From positions 1 through 23,539 of the IMG/VR virus record IMGVR_UViG_3300037189_001431: a DNA stretch of 23,539 nucleotides; one strand, 5' to 3'. The notes beneath the pieces are model-generated. The model ran no database searches. It was not told the DNA's origin and worked only from the letters and a program-made list of their open reading frames with translations. The translations under genes were made by a program, and so were the position numbers. Origin of the DNA: a virus. The first letter of the stretch is position 1, and the number at the start of each line of letters is the position of its first letter. Shown piece after piece: positions 1 through 8,800 of the stretch.

Positions 1-179
1 ATCGCGAATTTTCCCCATCTAACGGGTCCACACTAGGGTGAGTAGTGTGCCTAGTTTTTTACATGGTTTGCTAGGCATCCATTATTCAATTGTGGTCGTT
101 TTCTCCGCGACCCACGAACGATAGCACTTTCTCAAACCATTGCAAGTGATAGGCTGTAACCATTACGGAAGGTGATCTT
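1..179. promoter_or_regulatory. Structured non-coding leader upstream of the packaging genes
   Basis: I see no convincing gene in this stretch. It carries several inverted repeats: CACACTA (29-35) with TAGTGTG (43-49); ACTAGG (32-37) with CCTAGT (50-55); TGCCTAG (48-54) with CTAGGCA (71-77); and GTGGTCG (92-98) with CGACCCAC (108-115), the last needing one bulged C. The first three overlap, so only some can form at once. A T-run (55-60) follows the first stem. AACCATT occurs twice (135-141 and 158-164). The stretch ends in a strong ribosome binding site, GGAAGGTGA (167-175). I found no good -35/-10 pair. A terminator for an upstream operon, an attenuator, or a packaging site near the terminase gene are all possible. 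Confidence 0.5.
29..60 (+). terminator. Possible intrinsic terminator or attenuator hairpin
   Basis: A perfect 7-bp stem, CACACTA / TAGTGTG, closes a 7-nt loop (GGGTGAG). Five bases later comes a run of six T. The stem is short and the T-run is not immediately adjacent, so this would be a weak terminator. An alternative 6-bp stem, ACTAGG (32-37) with CCTAGT (50-55), would disrupt it, which is the logic of an attenuator. It lies before the first gene of the window and would insulate it from upstream transcription. Confidence 0.4.
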
Positions 180-497
180 ATGAAGGTTACATTTTATGGC
201 GGCTCCAAAGATGGAGTCGAACGCGACATAGATCCAGAAGAAGGATACAACCTCACAGTAGTTGCGATGGTTTATCACCCATACTGCCCATTGGTAGAAC
301 AAGAGATTTACGAGATGGGTAAGGATGGCAATTTGCATTTGCGACCAACCGAAATCAAACCGTGTGAACGATGCTCCGTAATTAAAGACGATATGATTAA
401 GGAACAAACGCAGAAGCAAGAAAAGCGCCAAATTGAAATTGCATTTCACAAAGCTGTATGCAACTGCGATTACTGTGGAATAGAGGATGAATTATGA
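180..497 (+). CDS. Hypothetical cysteine-rich protein, 105 aa
   Basis: I do not recognise this protein. It starts at an ATG five bases after the strong ribosome binding site GGAAGGTGA. Six cysteines are present: one at residue 36, a CxxC pair at 62-65 (PCERC) and a cluster at 94-99 (CNCDYC). The last two flank a charged helical stretch (about 66-90). Four or more clustered cysteines suggest a structural zinc site, but no named zinc-finger family fits. Its stop overlaps the next ATG (ATGA), so the two small genes are probably translated together, just ahead of the terminase. A DNA-binding or packaging-accessory role is possible but not shown. Confidence 0.75.
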   Translation: MKVTFYGGSKDGVERDIDPEEGYNLTVVAMVYHPYCPLVEQEIYEMGKDGNLHLRPTEIKPCERCSVIKDDMIKEQTQKQEKRQIEIAFHKAVCNCDYCGIEDEL

Positions 498-649
498 TTA
501 AGGATTTTATTTACTACTGGCGTAACTACGGTTTCCAGTGGGCTTGGCTTTATCTCCAAGTAGGCGCTAACGCAATTGATGGCAGCCTTGCATTGATCGA
601 TAACGATTGCCACTGGGACAAAGACTGCGATTGCTTGGAGTTGATTTAG
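494..649 (+). CDS. Hypothetical small protein, 51 aa
   Basis: This short gene starts at an ATG that shares four bases (ATGA) with the stop of the preceding gene and ends three bases before the terminase start codon. The N-terminal half is aromatic (Tyr, Trp and Phe within residues 6-20). The C-terminus is acidic with three cysteines and a histidine (C39, H40, C45, C47). I do not recognise the family. The tight coupling on both sides and an open frame exactly filling the gap are the main support. It is too short to assign a function. Confidence 0.55.
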   Translation: MIKDFIYYWRNYGFQWAWLYLQVGANAIDGSLALIDNDCHWDKDCDCLELI

Positions 650-652
650 TAA

Positions 653-2548
653 TTGACTGCATTAGGTGGCGGCACTAACAAACGCATTGATGATGGGCGC
701 TGGCGTAAGTACGCACGTCTCATCAACGAAGGACACTCTCAAAGAACTTCGGCTCAGATGGCTGGCATCAGCTATTCATCTGTCATGCGTCAAATGCGCG
801 TACCCACTTCACGCCTTAACAGAATCCTCGGTGAGTTCGGACATGAGAAGGCTGGAGTTTTTAGCGTTGATAAAGTCAAAGGCGATTCAGCTAGAGCGCT
901 AGAGGACTTTGGCTATTTCCGCAGTCGATACTTTGCTCGATCTACTTCGCCATGGGCAGAAGAAGCCGTTTACAAAATGATGGAGTTGGCTGCCAGCCCG
1001 CATAAGGAATATGTTGTAGTTAACCAGCCTCCTGGTGTTGGTAAGTCAACGCTATGGACTCACGACTTTCCAGTATGGCTTGCGGTGCGCGATAGATCTA
1101 GACGAACCATGATTGGCTCTCGTACTGCTAATCAGGCAATCAAATACACAGGTCGCATCCGTCGTACCTTTGAACGCATGACACCAATGAAGGCTGACCC
1201 AGTGTTGCTAGAAAAAGGTTTAGCTGTTGATGCAGTCTCCACGCTTATCACAGACTTCGGACGATTCAAGCCAGCCAACTCAGACTTGTGGCGTTTGGAA
1301 GAATTTATCTTGGCTCAGGATGGCGGAGTTGCCGTCGATGACAAGGAAGCAAACTTTGCAGCTTTTGGTATGGACTCAGGTTTTCTCGGTGGTCGTTATG
1401 ACACAGTTATCTGGGATGACCTTGTGGACAAGACAAACATCCGCACAGCCGAATCAAAAGAGAACCTCATCAACTGGTGGGAAACCGAAGCTGAAACTCG
1501 TCTCGATCCTGGTGGACTCCTGATCCTCAATGGACAAAGAATGGCTTCTGATGACTTGTACCGCTACGCCCTAAACCTTGTTGACTGGTCTGAGGAATTT
1601 GAAGATCAACCAGAGAAGGCTCCAAAGAAATATCACCACATCATTTACAAGGCTCACTACGACGAGTTATGTACCGCTGATAAAACCAATGGTGGGCATA
1701 AGGGTAATTACCCAGATGGGTGTTTGCTCGATGAGATTCGTTTGCCATGGCGCGAACTTGCCCGCGTTCAAAAGAACCGTCTGGATCGCTACCGAATTTT
1801 GTATCAACAAGAAGATGTTGACCAAGCCTCAAGCCTTATTCAGCCAGCATGGATTGACGGGGGAATGGATTCCACTGGCGCTTCTTATCAAGGGTGCTGG
1901 GATGAGAATCGAAACATCGGCAAGTGGCCAGAGAACATCCACGCATATTCTGTAGTTACCGCTGACCCGTCTCCAACAAAATACTGGGCGGTTCAATGGT
2001 GGGCTTATGACGCTGAGACTCAGATGCAACATCTGGTGGACTTGGTTCGTTCGCCTATGGACGCGCCAGACTTCCTTGACTACAACCAAGATAGCCGTAG
2101 ATTCACAGGACTCCTTGAGGAATGGTGGCAACGCTCAAACGATCAAGGGCATCCATTCACCCACCTCATTGTGGAAGCTAATGCTGCCCAGCGCTTCATG
2201 TTGCAATACGACCACTTCAAGCGATGGACTGCTATTCGCAACGTCATCATCATTCCCCATCAGACTAACCGCAATAAGTCAGATGAGGAATACGGAGTGC
2301 AGACTCTCGCACCTCACTACAAAGCTGGTCGAGTGCGATTCCCTGCTGGTGATTTCATGGGATCCAAAGTGACAATGCGCCCGATGGTGAAAGAATTGAT
2401 TCATTGGCCAGAGGGTTCAACTGACGATACTGTGATGGCTCACTGGTTTTTAATTTGGAACGCGCCAAATCTTTTCCATGCCCACATGGATACACCACCA
2501 ACATTTGCTCGACCTTCATGGATGTCTGGATCTCGCTGGCGAGGCTAA
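653..2548 (+). CDS. terL: Terminase large subunit with N-terminal helix-turn-helix
   Basis: This is the motor of DNA packaging: an ATPase that drives DNA through the portal, plus a nuclease that cuts concatemers. A helix-turn-helix-like segment lies at about residues 16-50. The ATPase domain follows, with Walker A PPGVGKST (126-133) and a Walker B-like strand TVIWDDL (251-257). The RNase H-like nuclease domain has candidate metal-binding acidic residues D438 (TADPS), E508 (IVEAN) and D591/D592 (DDTVMAHW). At 631 aa it is somewhat longer than many TerL proteins, because of the N-terminal extension. The start is TTG: an in-frame TAA lies immediately before it, and the next ATG (residue 36) would cut into the helix-turn-helix. 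GGAG sits 12 bases upstream. No separate small terminase gene is visible nearby, so the fused N-terminus may do that DNA-recognition job (inference). Confidence 0.95.
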   Translation: MTALGGGTNKRIDDGRWRKYARLINEGHSQRTSAQMAGISYSSVMRQMRVPTSRLNRILGEFGHEKAGVFSVDKVKGDSARALEDFGYFRSRYFARSTSPWAEEAVYKMMELAASPHKEYVVVNQPPGVGKSTLWTHDFPVWLAVRDRSRRTMIGSRTANQAIKYTGRIRRTFERMTPMKADPVLLEKGLAVDAVSTLITDFGRFKPANSDLWRLEEFILAQDGGVAVDDKEANFAAFGMDSGFLGGRYDTVIWDDLVDKTNIRTAESKENLINWWETEAETRLDPGGLLILNGQRMASDDLYRYALNLVDWSEEFEDQPEKAPKKYHHIIYKAHYDELCTADKTNGGHKGNYPDGCLLDEIRLPWRELARVQKNRLDRYRILYQQEDVDQASSLIQPAWIDGGMDSTGASYQGCWDENRNIGKWPENIHAYSVVTADPSPTKYWAVQWWAYDAETQMQHLVDLVRSPMDAPDFLDYNQDSRRFTGLLEEWWQRSNDQGHPFTHLIVEANAAQRFMLQYDHFKRWTAIRNVIIIPHQTNRNKSDEEYGVQTLAPHYKAGRVRFPAGDFMGSKVTMRPMVKELIHWPEGSTDDTVMAHWFLIWNAPNLFHAHMDTPPTFARPSWMSGSRWRG

Positions 2549-2614
2549 GAAAAGTTATGGGTAAGGTGGTATATTTTACGCAAAGTTACCCGCGCCCACA
2601 GAAATGAGAATCAC
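2549..2614. promoter_or_regulatory. Short intergenic gap with an inverted repeat around a TATATT box
   Basis: GGGTAA (2559-2564) and TTACCC (2586-2591) form a 6-bp inverted repeat flanking TATATT (2570-2575), which resembles a -10 element. No convincing -35 hexamer sits 16-18 bases upstream. It lies between the terminase gene and the lysine-rich cassette and could be a weak internal promoter with an operator, or chance. Confidence 0.25.
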
Positions 2615-2788
2615 ATGGCAGCGAAGAAGAAAGCAGAAGTTTACAAGTCCAAAGCCGCAATGAAGAAGCATGAAAAAGGCGAAGGCAAGAAGATGGAAAA
2701 GAAGGAAGCAAAGATGGGCATGACCGATAAGGTCAAGACATCAGTTAAGGGAAAGACTGCTTCTCGCAAGATTGTGAAATCAATCTAA
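2615..2788 (+). CDS. Lysine-rich small protein 1, 57 aa
   Basis: A third of the residues are lysine (19 of 57), with few acidic ones, so the protein is strongly basic. It has no hydrophobic core long enough for a membrane segment and is probably disordered or a bare helix. It opens a run of five tiny basic genes between terminase and portal; its stop codon overlaps the next ATG (TAATG). The composition suggests binding to nucleic acid or to the acidic portal/terminase surface, but I do not recognise a family and this is inference. The GAGAA ribosome-binding match is weak. Confidence 0.65.
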   Translation: MAAKKKAEVYKSKAAMKKHEKGEGKKMEKKEAKMGMTDKVKTSVKGKTASRKIVKSI

Positions 2789-2961
2789 TGAAGGCACATC
2801 CAGGATTCAAAGCAGTTGCTAAGTCTATTGCTAAGAAGCAAGGAATCTCAATGGATCGCGCATCAGCAATTGTTGCATCAGGCGCTCGCAAGGCATCACC
2901 TAAAGCAGTAAAAGCTAACCCACGTTTGAAGAAAGTTTCAGGCGTTAAGAAGGGTTACTAA
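2788..2961 (+). CDS. Lysine-rich small protein 2, 57 aa
   Basis: The ATG overlaps the previous stop (TAATG) and the stop overlaps the next ATG in the same way. The N-terminal half reads as a compact helical motif: GFKAVAKSIAKKQGIS (6-21), then DRASAIVASGARKAS (23-37). A basic tail follows (NPRLKKV). From memory, similar small proteins with 'ASGARKAS' and 'NPRLKKV' segments recur in uncultured phage genomes near the terminase; I cannot verify this here. Twelve lysines. Function unknown. Confidence 0.7.
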   Translation: MKAHPGFKAVAKSIAKKQGISMDRASAIVASGARKASPKAVKANPRLKKVSGVKKGY

Positions 2962-3116
2962 TGCCAAAAGAATTTTGGGATAAAAAGAATCCTAAAAAGA
3001 CTTCTACAAAGTTGACTCCTACGCAGAAGGCAAAAGCGAAAGCTAGTGCAAAAGCAGCAGGGCGGCCTTATCCAAATCTAGTTGATAATGCAGCGGCATC
3101 GAGAAAGAAAAAGTAA
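2961..3116 (+). CDS. Lysine-rich small protein 3 with AGRPYPNLVDN motif, 51 aa
   Basis: Translation is coupled on both sides by TAATG overlaps. The protein starts with MPKEFWDKKNPKK, continues with a KAKAKASAKAA helix and ends with AGRPYPNLVDNAAASRKKK. I recall the PYPNLVDN-type motif from many small phage proteins without assigned function. Thirteen of 51 residues are lysine. The order relative to terminase and portal suggests a packaging or head-assembly accessory, but nothing in the sequence proves it. Confidence 0.7.
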   Translation: MPKEFWDKKNPKKTSTKLTPTQKAKAKASAKAAGRPYPNLVDNAAASRKKK

Positions 3117-3415
3117 TGGCAAAGACTCCAGCATGGCAACGCAAAGAAGGACAGAACCCTAAGGGTGGTCTTAATGCAAAAGGTCGTGCCAGTGCTAAGG
3201 CAGAAGGTCACAACCTAAAGCCACCAGTAAAGTCTGGGGATAATCCACGCAGAGCAAGTTTTCTTGCTCGTATGGGTAACGCTCCTGGGCCAGAGCATAA
3301 GCCAAACGGAGATCCAACTCGCTTGTTGTTATCACTTCAAGCATGGGGAGCATCTAGCAAGGCAGATGCTAAGAAAAAAGCAGCAGCAATCTCAAAGAGA
3401 AACAAGGGTAAATAA
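3116..3415 (+). CDS. Basic small protein of an uncharacterised family, 99 aa
   Basis: The largest member of the lysine-rich run. It carries conserved-looking blocks: TPAWQRKEGQNPKGGLNAKG (4-23), KPPVKSGDNPRRASFLARMG (35-54) and LLSLQAWGASSKADAKKKAA (71-90). These match my memory of a widespread small phage/bacterial domain of unknown function (I believe DUF6321, unverified). Tryptophans, prolines and glycines suggest that part of it folds, unlike its neighbours. It is coupled to both neighbours by TAATG overlaps. A nucleic-acid or virion-internal role is plausible from charge alone. Confidence 0.78.
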   Translation: MAKTPAWQRKEGQNPKGGLNAKGRASAKAEGHNLKPPVKSGDNPRRASFLARMGNAPGPEHKPNGDPTRLLLSLQAWGASSKADAKKKAAAISKRNKGK

Positions 3416-3582
3416 TGAAGCAGACCAAGGCAACAAAGAAAGTTGCAAAAGTTATGAAAGAATACGGTGCTGGGAAACTTCATTCAGGATCTAAAAAGGG
3501 TCCAGTTGTAAAGTCACAAAAGCAAGCAGTCGCAATTGCACTTTCAGAAGCAGGAAAGTCCAAGAAGAAATCAGGTAAGTAA
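3415..3582 (+). CDS. Lysine-rich small protein 5, 55 aa
   Basis: It starts at the ATG in TAATG and its stop overlaps the portal start in the same way. The features are KVAKVMKEYGAGKLHSGS (9-26) and KSQKQAVAIALSEAG (33-47), ending in a KSKKKSGK tail. The 'KQAVAIALSEA' block resembles a family of small proteins of unknown function common in phages and bacteria (possibly DUF6496, from memory). Sixteen lysines. Coupling to the portal gene suggests matched expression with head genes. Confidence 0.72.
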   Translation: MKQTKATKKVAKVMKEYGAGKLHSGSKKGPVVKSQKQAVAIALSEAGKSKKKSGK

Positions 3583-5342
3583 TGCTGGGTCCATCAGTTG
3601 ATGAAATTGCTGCGATGCTCCAAGAGCGTCAACAGTTGCAAGGTCCAATCATTGAAAATATGCGCCAGTTGCGCGATACATACAATGGTGATCTTGTTAT
3701 TCCGCTACCAGAAATGGATAAGCGTGAGAAGTCTGCCGTTGCAAATCTCATCACTACTGGACTAGACCAGACTGCTATGCGCATTGCTTCAACAATGCCT
3801 AGCGTTTTTTATCCTGCACTTAAAGAAGGCGATTCAGCATCAGAGAAGCGCGCCCGTATTCGCAAGCGCGCAACTATGGGTTGGTGGGAAGCTAACAAGA
3901 TGCCACTTAAAATGCGCCGTCGCGCTCGCTGGCTTATCGGATACGCATCATCACCAGTAGTTCTACGCCCAGATACCAAGTGGGGTGCAGCTCGTTGGGA
4001 TGTACGCGATCCACTAAATACTTTTCCTTCAACTGGCGAAGATCCAGATAGCATCACACCAGACAACTGTATTTTTACATACACTCGTTCACGCGCATGG
4101 ATGCAAGCACGATACCCAGAAGCGCTTTCTAAACTTCAAAAACTTAAAGTAACTAAGCCAGACGATCTTATTCGCATTGCCGAATACACAGATAACGAAG
4201 TTACTGTTCTTATGGCATCAGCAACAATCAAGCCAAACCCATGGGATTCAGATATGCAAGGATTCCCAAACGTGGAACTTGAACGCGTACATAACCGCAC
4301 AGGAATGTGCCTTGCTGTAGTTCCAAACCGCATTACTTTGGATCGCCCAATGGGTCAGTTCGATTCACTCGTTGGAATGTATCAATTACAATCTAAGTTG
4401 ATGGCTCTTGAAGTCATTGCAGTAGAGCGCGGTATCTTTCCAGATACTTACCTTGTATCGCGCCCAGGAGAAACAGCACGATTTGTTGCTGGTCCTTATG
4501 ATGGTCGTACAGGTCAGGTAAACGTCGTTCAGGGTGGAGACATCCGAGAGATGGCTGCTAACCCAGGATTCGCAACTAATGGAATGATGGATCGCATTGA
4601 ACGCGCACAACGCATCGCTTCTGGAACTCCAGCAGAATTCGGTGGAGAATCAACAACTAACGTGCGTACAGGAAAGCGCGGAGATGCAATCCTTTCAGCA
4701 GTAGTTGATTTCCCTATTCAAGAAGCACAGGAAGTTCTCGCAGCTTCACTTCAAGAAGAGAACCGTCGCGCTATTGCAATTGCTAAGACTTACTTTGGTA
4801 ATGAACGCAAGTCATTCTATGTTTCATCACGCGGAGCAAAGGGTCACGTTGACTATGTTCCAAATAAGGACTTTGAAGATGACAACAATGTTGTTACTTA
4901 TTCACACTCAGGTGCAGATGCAAACTCTCTCGTAGTTGGATTGGGTCAGCGTATTGGTATTGGAATCATGTCCAAGCAAACAGCACAGGAAATTGATCCG
5001 TTCATTGCTGATCCAGAACTAGAGAAAGACCGTGTAGTAAGTGAAGGACTCGAACAAGCGCTCCTACAGTCAATTCAAACCCAAGCATCGCAAGGTGCTA
5101 TTCCTCCTTCTGATGTGGCTGCTATTGCAGCTTTGGTCGCAACTGACAAGATGGACTTGGCAGAAGCAGTAACTAAGGTTCACGAAGAAGCACAGAAGCG
5201 TCAGGCAACACCAGCACCTACTGGTGCGCCAGAGACAATGCCAGGACTCGCACAACCAGGAATGGGCGCGGAACAACCACAAGAAGCGCCAGCAGGTCCA
5301 CCAGATTTAGGAGCATTACTCGCACAAATCGGAGGTCGCTAA
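3582..5342 (+). CDS. Portal protein
   Basis: The portal is the dodecameric ring at one capsid vertex through which DNA enters and leaves. The call rests on size (586 aa), position right after terminase, and content. There is a helical N-terminus (MLQERQQLQGPIIENMRQLRD), then an alpha/beta body with many Arg and Trp residues, including MGWWEANKMPLKMRRRARW (about 98-116). The stem-like region includes IQEAQEVLAASLQEENRRAI and ends in a proline/glutamine-rich, probably disordered C-terminus (about 540-586), which portals often have. There is no catalytic motif. It starts at TAATG, overlapping the previous stop. Confidence 0.88.
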   Translation: MLGPSVDEIAAMLQERQQLQGPIIENMRQLRDTYNGDLVIPLPEMDKREKSAVANLITTGLDQTAMRIASTMPSVFYPALKEGDSASEKRARIRKRATMGWWEANKMPLKMRRRARWLIGYASSPVVLRPDTKWGAARWDVRDPLNTFPSTGEDPDSITPDNCIFTYTRSRAWMQARYPEALSKLQKLKVTKPDDLIRIAEYTDNEVTVLMASATIKPNPWDSDMQGFPNVELERVHNRTGMCLAVVPNRITLDRPMGQFDSLVGMYQLQSKLMALEVIAVERGIFPDTYLVSRPGETARFVAGPYDGRTGQVNVVQGGDIREMAANPGFATNGMMDRIERAQRIASGTPAEFGGESTTNVRTGKRGDAILSAVVDFPIQEAQEVLAASLQEENRRAIAIAKTYFGNERKSFYVSSRGAKGHVDYVPNKDFEDDNNVVTYSHSGADANSLVVGLGQRIGIGIMSKQTAQEIDPFIADPELEKDRVVSEGLEQALLQSIQTQASQGAIPPSDVAAIAALVATDKMDLAEAVTKVHEEAQKRQATPAPTGAPETMPGLAQPGMGAEQPQEAPAGPPDLGALLAQIGGR

Positions 5343-5343
5343 T

Positions 5344-5829
5344 ATGCCACGCGGTAGAGGCGGAAAGCGCGATGGTGTAGTTGGAAAAAACTATTCAAAT
5401 CGCACTGATCTTCAAGGTCAGAATGTAGTTTCAGCACAGCCATCAAACCAACCTGGCATAAAACTTGCTGCGCAAGCGGCAACTGGTCAACCATACGGAA
5501 TGGCAACTGCGCAAGAGAACGCGATGAAAGCATTGCCAATTCAGAATACTGGTATGCCAGCAGTGACTACACCACAAGGACAACCAACACCTCGCGGTCA
5601 GCAGACACTTACTCCACTTGATGCACCAACAGATCATGGACTTCCCATTACACATGGCATGGACATTGGCGATGGCGCTGGCAGAGAAGCGCTTATTACC
5701 CCATTCCAAGCAGACATCACAGTAAAGGCTCTTGGGTTGCTCAATCAATTAGGTTCTGATGTATCACCACAGGTTGCTTTGGCTAGAGATTACCTAACTG
5801 CTAGAGCATCAAATGGTGCGCCACGATGA
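5344..5829 (+). CDS. Hypothetical Gln/Pro/Gly-rich protein downstream of portal, 161 aa
   Basis: The first two thirds are low in hydrophobics and rich in Gln, Pro, Gly and Thr, so probably disordered. It begins with a basic MPRGRGGKRDG head. The last 45 residues look folded and helical (ADITVKALGLLNQLGSDVSP, then ALARDYLTARAS). It lies one base after the portal stop and shares ATGA with the next, giant gene. I recall similar 'MPRGGKR...NRTDL' proteins next to portal genes in uncultured actinophages but know no function. A scaffold- or adaptor-like role is possible. Confidence 0.75.
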   Translation: MPRGRGGKRDGVVGKNYSNRTDLQGQNVVSAQPSNQPGIKLAAQAATGQPYGMATAQENAMKALPIQNTGMPAVTTPQGQPTPRGQQTLTPLDAPTDHGLPITHGMDIGDGAGREALITPFQADITVKALGLLNQLGSDVSPQVALARDYLTARASNGAPR

Positions 5830-8800
5830 GTATGGTGAATCCCCTACCTACTCCAGAAAAAACACCAGCGCAAGAACTAGCAGATAACATTGATGCGCTT
5901 CATGCAAATGGATACGGTTCACTAGATATTCCTACACAGGTTGCAATTGCTTCTAGTGGCAACCCATCAACAGTTCAGTTTGCTATTGCTGACCAAATTA
6001 AACAAGCTACTGCAAACAATGCAGCGAGTCTGGATCATTTCTATGCAGATGCACAGCAAGCGCGTATGCCATCAATGGTACAAAAGGCAACAACAGCAAT
6101 CAAGGGTCACTTTGGTAATACACTTTTAGCAGAAGATCATGTTTCAACAATTCAGCAGGACATGATTAAAGCGGGACTAGCTCCAAAGGGAGCAAAGGTC
6201 ACTGGCATTTGGACTCCAGAGTGGACGGCAGCAGCGAATGATGCTGCATATAGCCAACTGACAAAGCCAGGAGCGGGCAATGCACCTGCTAAGTCCACAG
6301 TTCAACACGTTCTAGGCGCACTCAGCCTTTCACGCAACCTCAATGTCATCCTTGAAGTTGCTAAATCAACTCCACGATCTGTAATGCAACTTATTGGTGA
6401 CTCATTGGTAGGTGCAGTGCCAGCTGGTGTTGCATCTGCCGTTGGTCAAGTAGGGGCAAAACCAGAAAATAGAATTAGCGCCAAAGAATACAAGGAACGC
6501 GCACTTACTCCTGGTCAAGTATTTAACGATGCAATGACTCTTCTTACATTTATACCTTTGGCTCGCGCAGTAACAGGAGCAAAAGTAGCAGCGACTACAG
6601 CAAAAACTGGTGCAGTTTTGTCAGCAGCAGAAGTTGCTCCTAAATACACATTGCTTAATTCAATTGTTGCGGCTAACACTGCTGGAGTTACCAGCATTGC
6701 TAATGTATCCGCTAAGGCTTTGCTTAATAAGCCAATCCTTAAACAACTTTATTGGGGTATTGATAAAACAATAGTTCCAATTATTGCCAAAACAGCACCC
6801 GCTCAAATTGCTATCAGAGACACATTAGCCCAGCGCCTTCGTTTGCCAGCAGTTCGAGCAGCGAATCAATTAGGGCTTACAGTATTAGGACGTGGATTGC
6901 AGGAACAGGGAATCGCTCTTGCCGAAAGTAAATTAGGCAATGAAGAAGGTCCATTAACTTCTACTGTTTATGGTGTTGCTCCTATTTCTGGCGCTCTTGC
7001 TAACGCTTTAGATATTTTTGCAATTCAAATGAATCCAGGAACAGTGGCTTCTCGCGCAGCAACAGCAAAGCAAATTGTTGGAGATACAGCAAAAGCAGGA
7101 GCGGCTTTCCGTAATGCTCTTGATGATATGGGCGCACTCGTTGCATGGCAGAAAGCAAACCCAGATTTAGATTATGCAGAGATCCTTGCAGCCCATAAAG
7201 CTGCTGGCGGAACCGAACTTGATGTATTAAAAACTATCGGCCAGCAAGTAAATCAAATTGCTGCACAACAGGCAATGATGGAACTTCGCAACCCTCTTAT
7301 TCAAGATGGTAGTTGGGGCGCAATGACCGCTGCCCAAAAGGAAGAGTGGGGTTTAGCCACACAGCGCCAGATTTGGGATGATGCAGGAAATCCTAATGGT
7401 CTTTTGGCTCAAGCGCGACAAACTCTTGTAGCAGATCAAAACGCTCTTGAAACTGGCTTTCGTCAAATTGGCGCAAATGCAGCAGGAGATGTTCGCAAGA
7501 TTGCACAAAAGGGCAAAGGCACATCTCGCTTTAATCAGCAGATTGAAGCTAACTCAATTATGGATCGTGTCCTTAACAGCGATATGAGCCAAAACTTCAT
7601 TACGCCTCAACTCCTTGAAAAGTTAACAACAGGACAAATTCCAAAGGCAGAAGAAGTTCTTGCTGCTCGCAAGGCAGAACCAATTGTTACTGGATCACCA
7701 GAAGAGATTGCAAGCGCGCAAAAAGTTCTTAACGATGCTACCAAAGCAGAGGAACTTGCTAAGGCAAGTGCGAAGAAGGCTGGTCTTGAAGTAGAAGGCG
7801 TGTATAAAGTTTATACACAAGCCGACATCAAGAAAAAGATTATTACAGAAGCACAGATGAAGGCGTACCAAGAATGGAACGCGGCATCTAGGGCAGTCCG
7901 TGAGGCTCGCTCTGCTTTGAACAAGGTTAATCCAAAGGCTCCATCAGAGTTCGTCGCTCCTACTGTAGAGATGGCAAAACAGGCAGAAGTAAAGCCTAAC
8001 GCTGGCGCTATTGGTATTGCCCGTCTTGAGACTCTTACTAAGGCTGGCGCTAATAAAATTTACAACAACCTTGCAGAAGAATTACGCCTTGCTAAGACAC
8101 CCGAAGCAAAGGCAAAAGTCCGCACCGAAATTGCTAACACCCTTCTTGAAGAGTTCGGCTACGATGTTTACAAACTTGGCGGATATGACACATCAGAATT
8201 GCTTCGCTTGCTAGGTGATGAAGGAAGTAAGTTAGCATCAGATTTATATGTAATTCGTGATGCTCCAAAAGAATTTACTGACATGATTGCTCGCCTTAAA
8301 GAACTTGGTTACAAGCCAGTTATCGGTACAGACATTGGGCATACTTTCAACCCAGCAGTTCAGTTCACTGATCTCGGCACTGCCGAGATTAAGACTGCTT
8401 CTAAGATTGCGAGCAAGTTTGGTTTAAGCCCACGCCTTTCAGATTCAGAAGCCGTATCTGCTCGCGCCCGCGTAGAAACAAATCGCACTATTCAAGACGC
8501 AATTGATTCTGGCAAGATTAAGGTTTTCCCTAGCTTCAATGCTGATCGCCTTCTTACTTATATCCGAAGTGCAGCAGAGAAGGAAGTTAAACTCACTTGG
8601 GGTCAGGAGCAAGTTCTCCTAAGCAGTCGCAAGGCTGGCTTATATGACATCCCAATCAAACGCATTATGGAAGCAGAAGGCTATACAGAGACAGAGGCTT
8701 GGAACGCAATTCTTGAAGCTAAGCGTACTGAACTAGGGCTTCGTGAAATTCCTTATGCAGACTTGATGCGTATCCTCACGAAGCCATTGGACAAAGATGT

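Noticed and set aside
132-449. Open frame on the - strand covering the first + strand gene
   Set aside because: It is antisense to a gene with a strong ribosome binding site, has no such site itself, and all other genes are on the + strand.
2557-2607. 16-codon open frame between terminase and the lysine-rich cassette
   Set aside because: Too short, no ribosome binding site, and it sits over a possible regulatory dyad.
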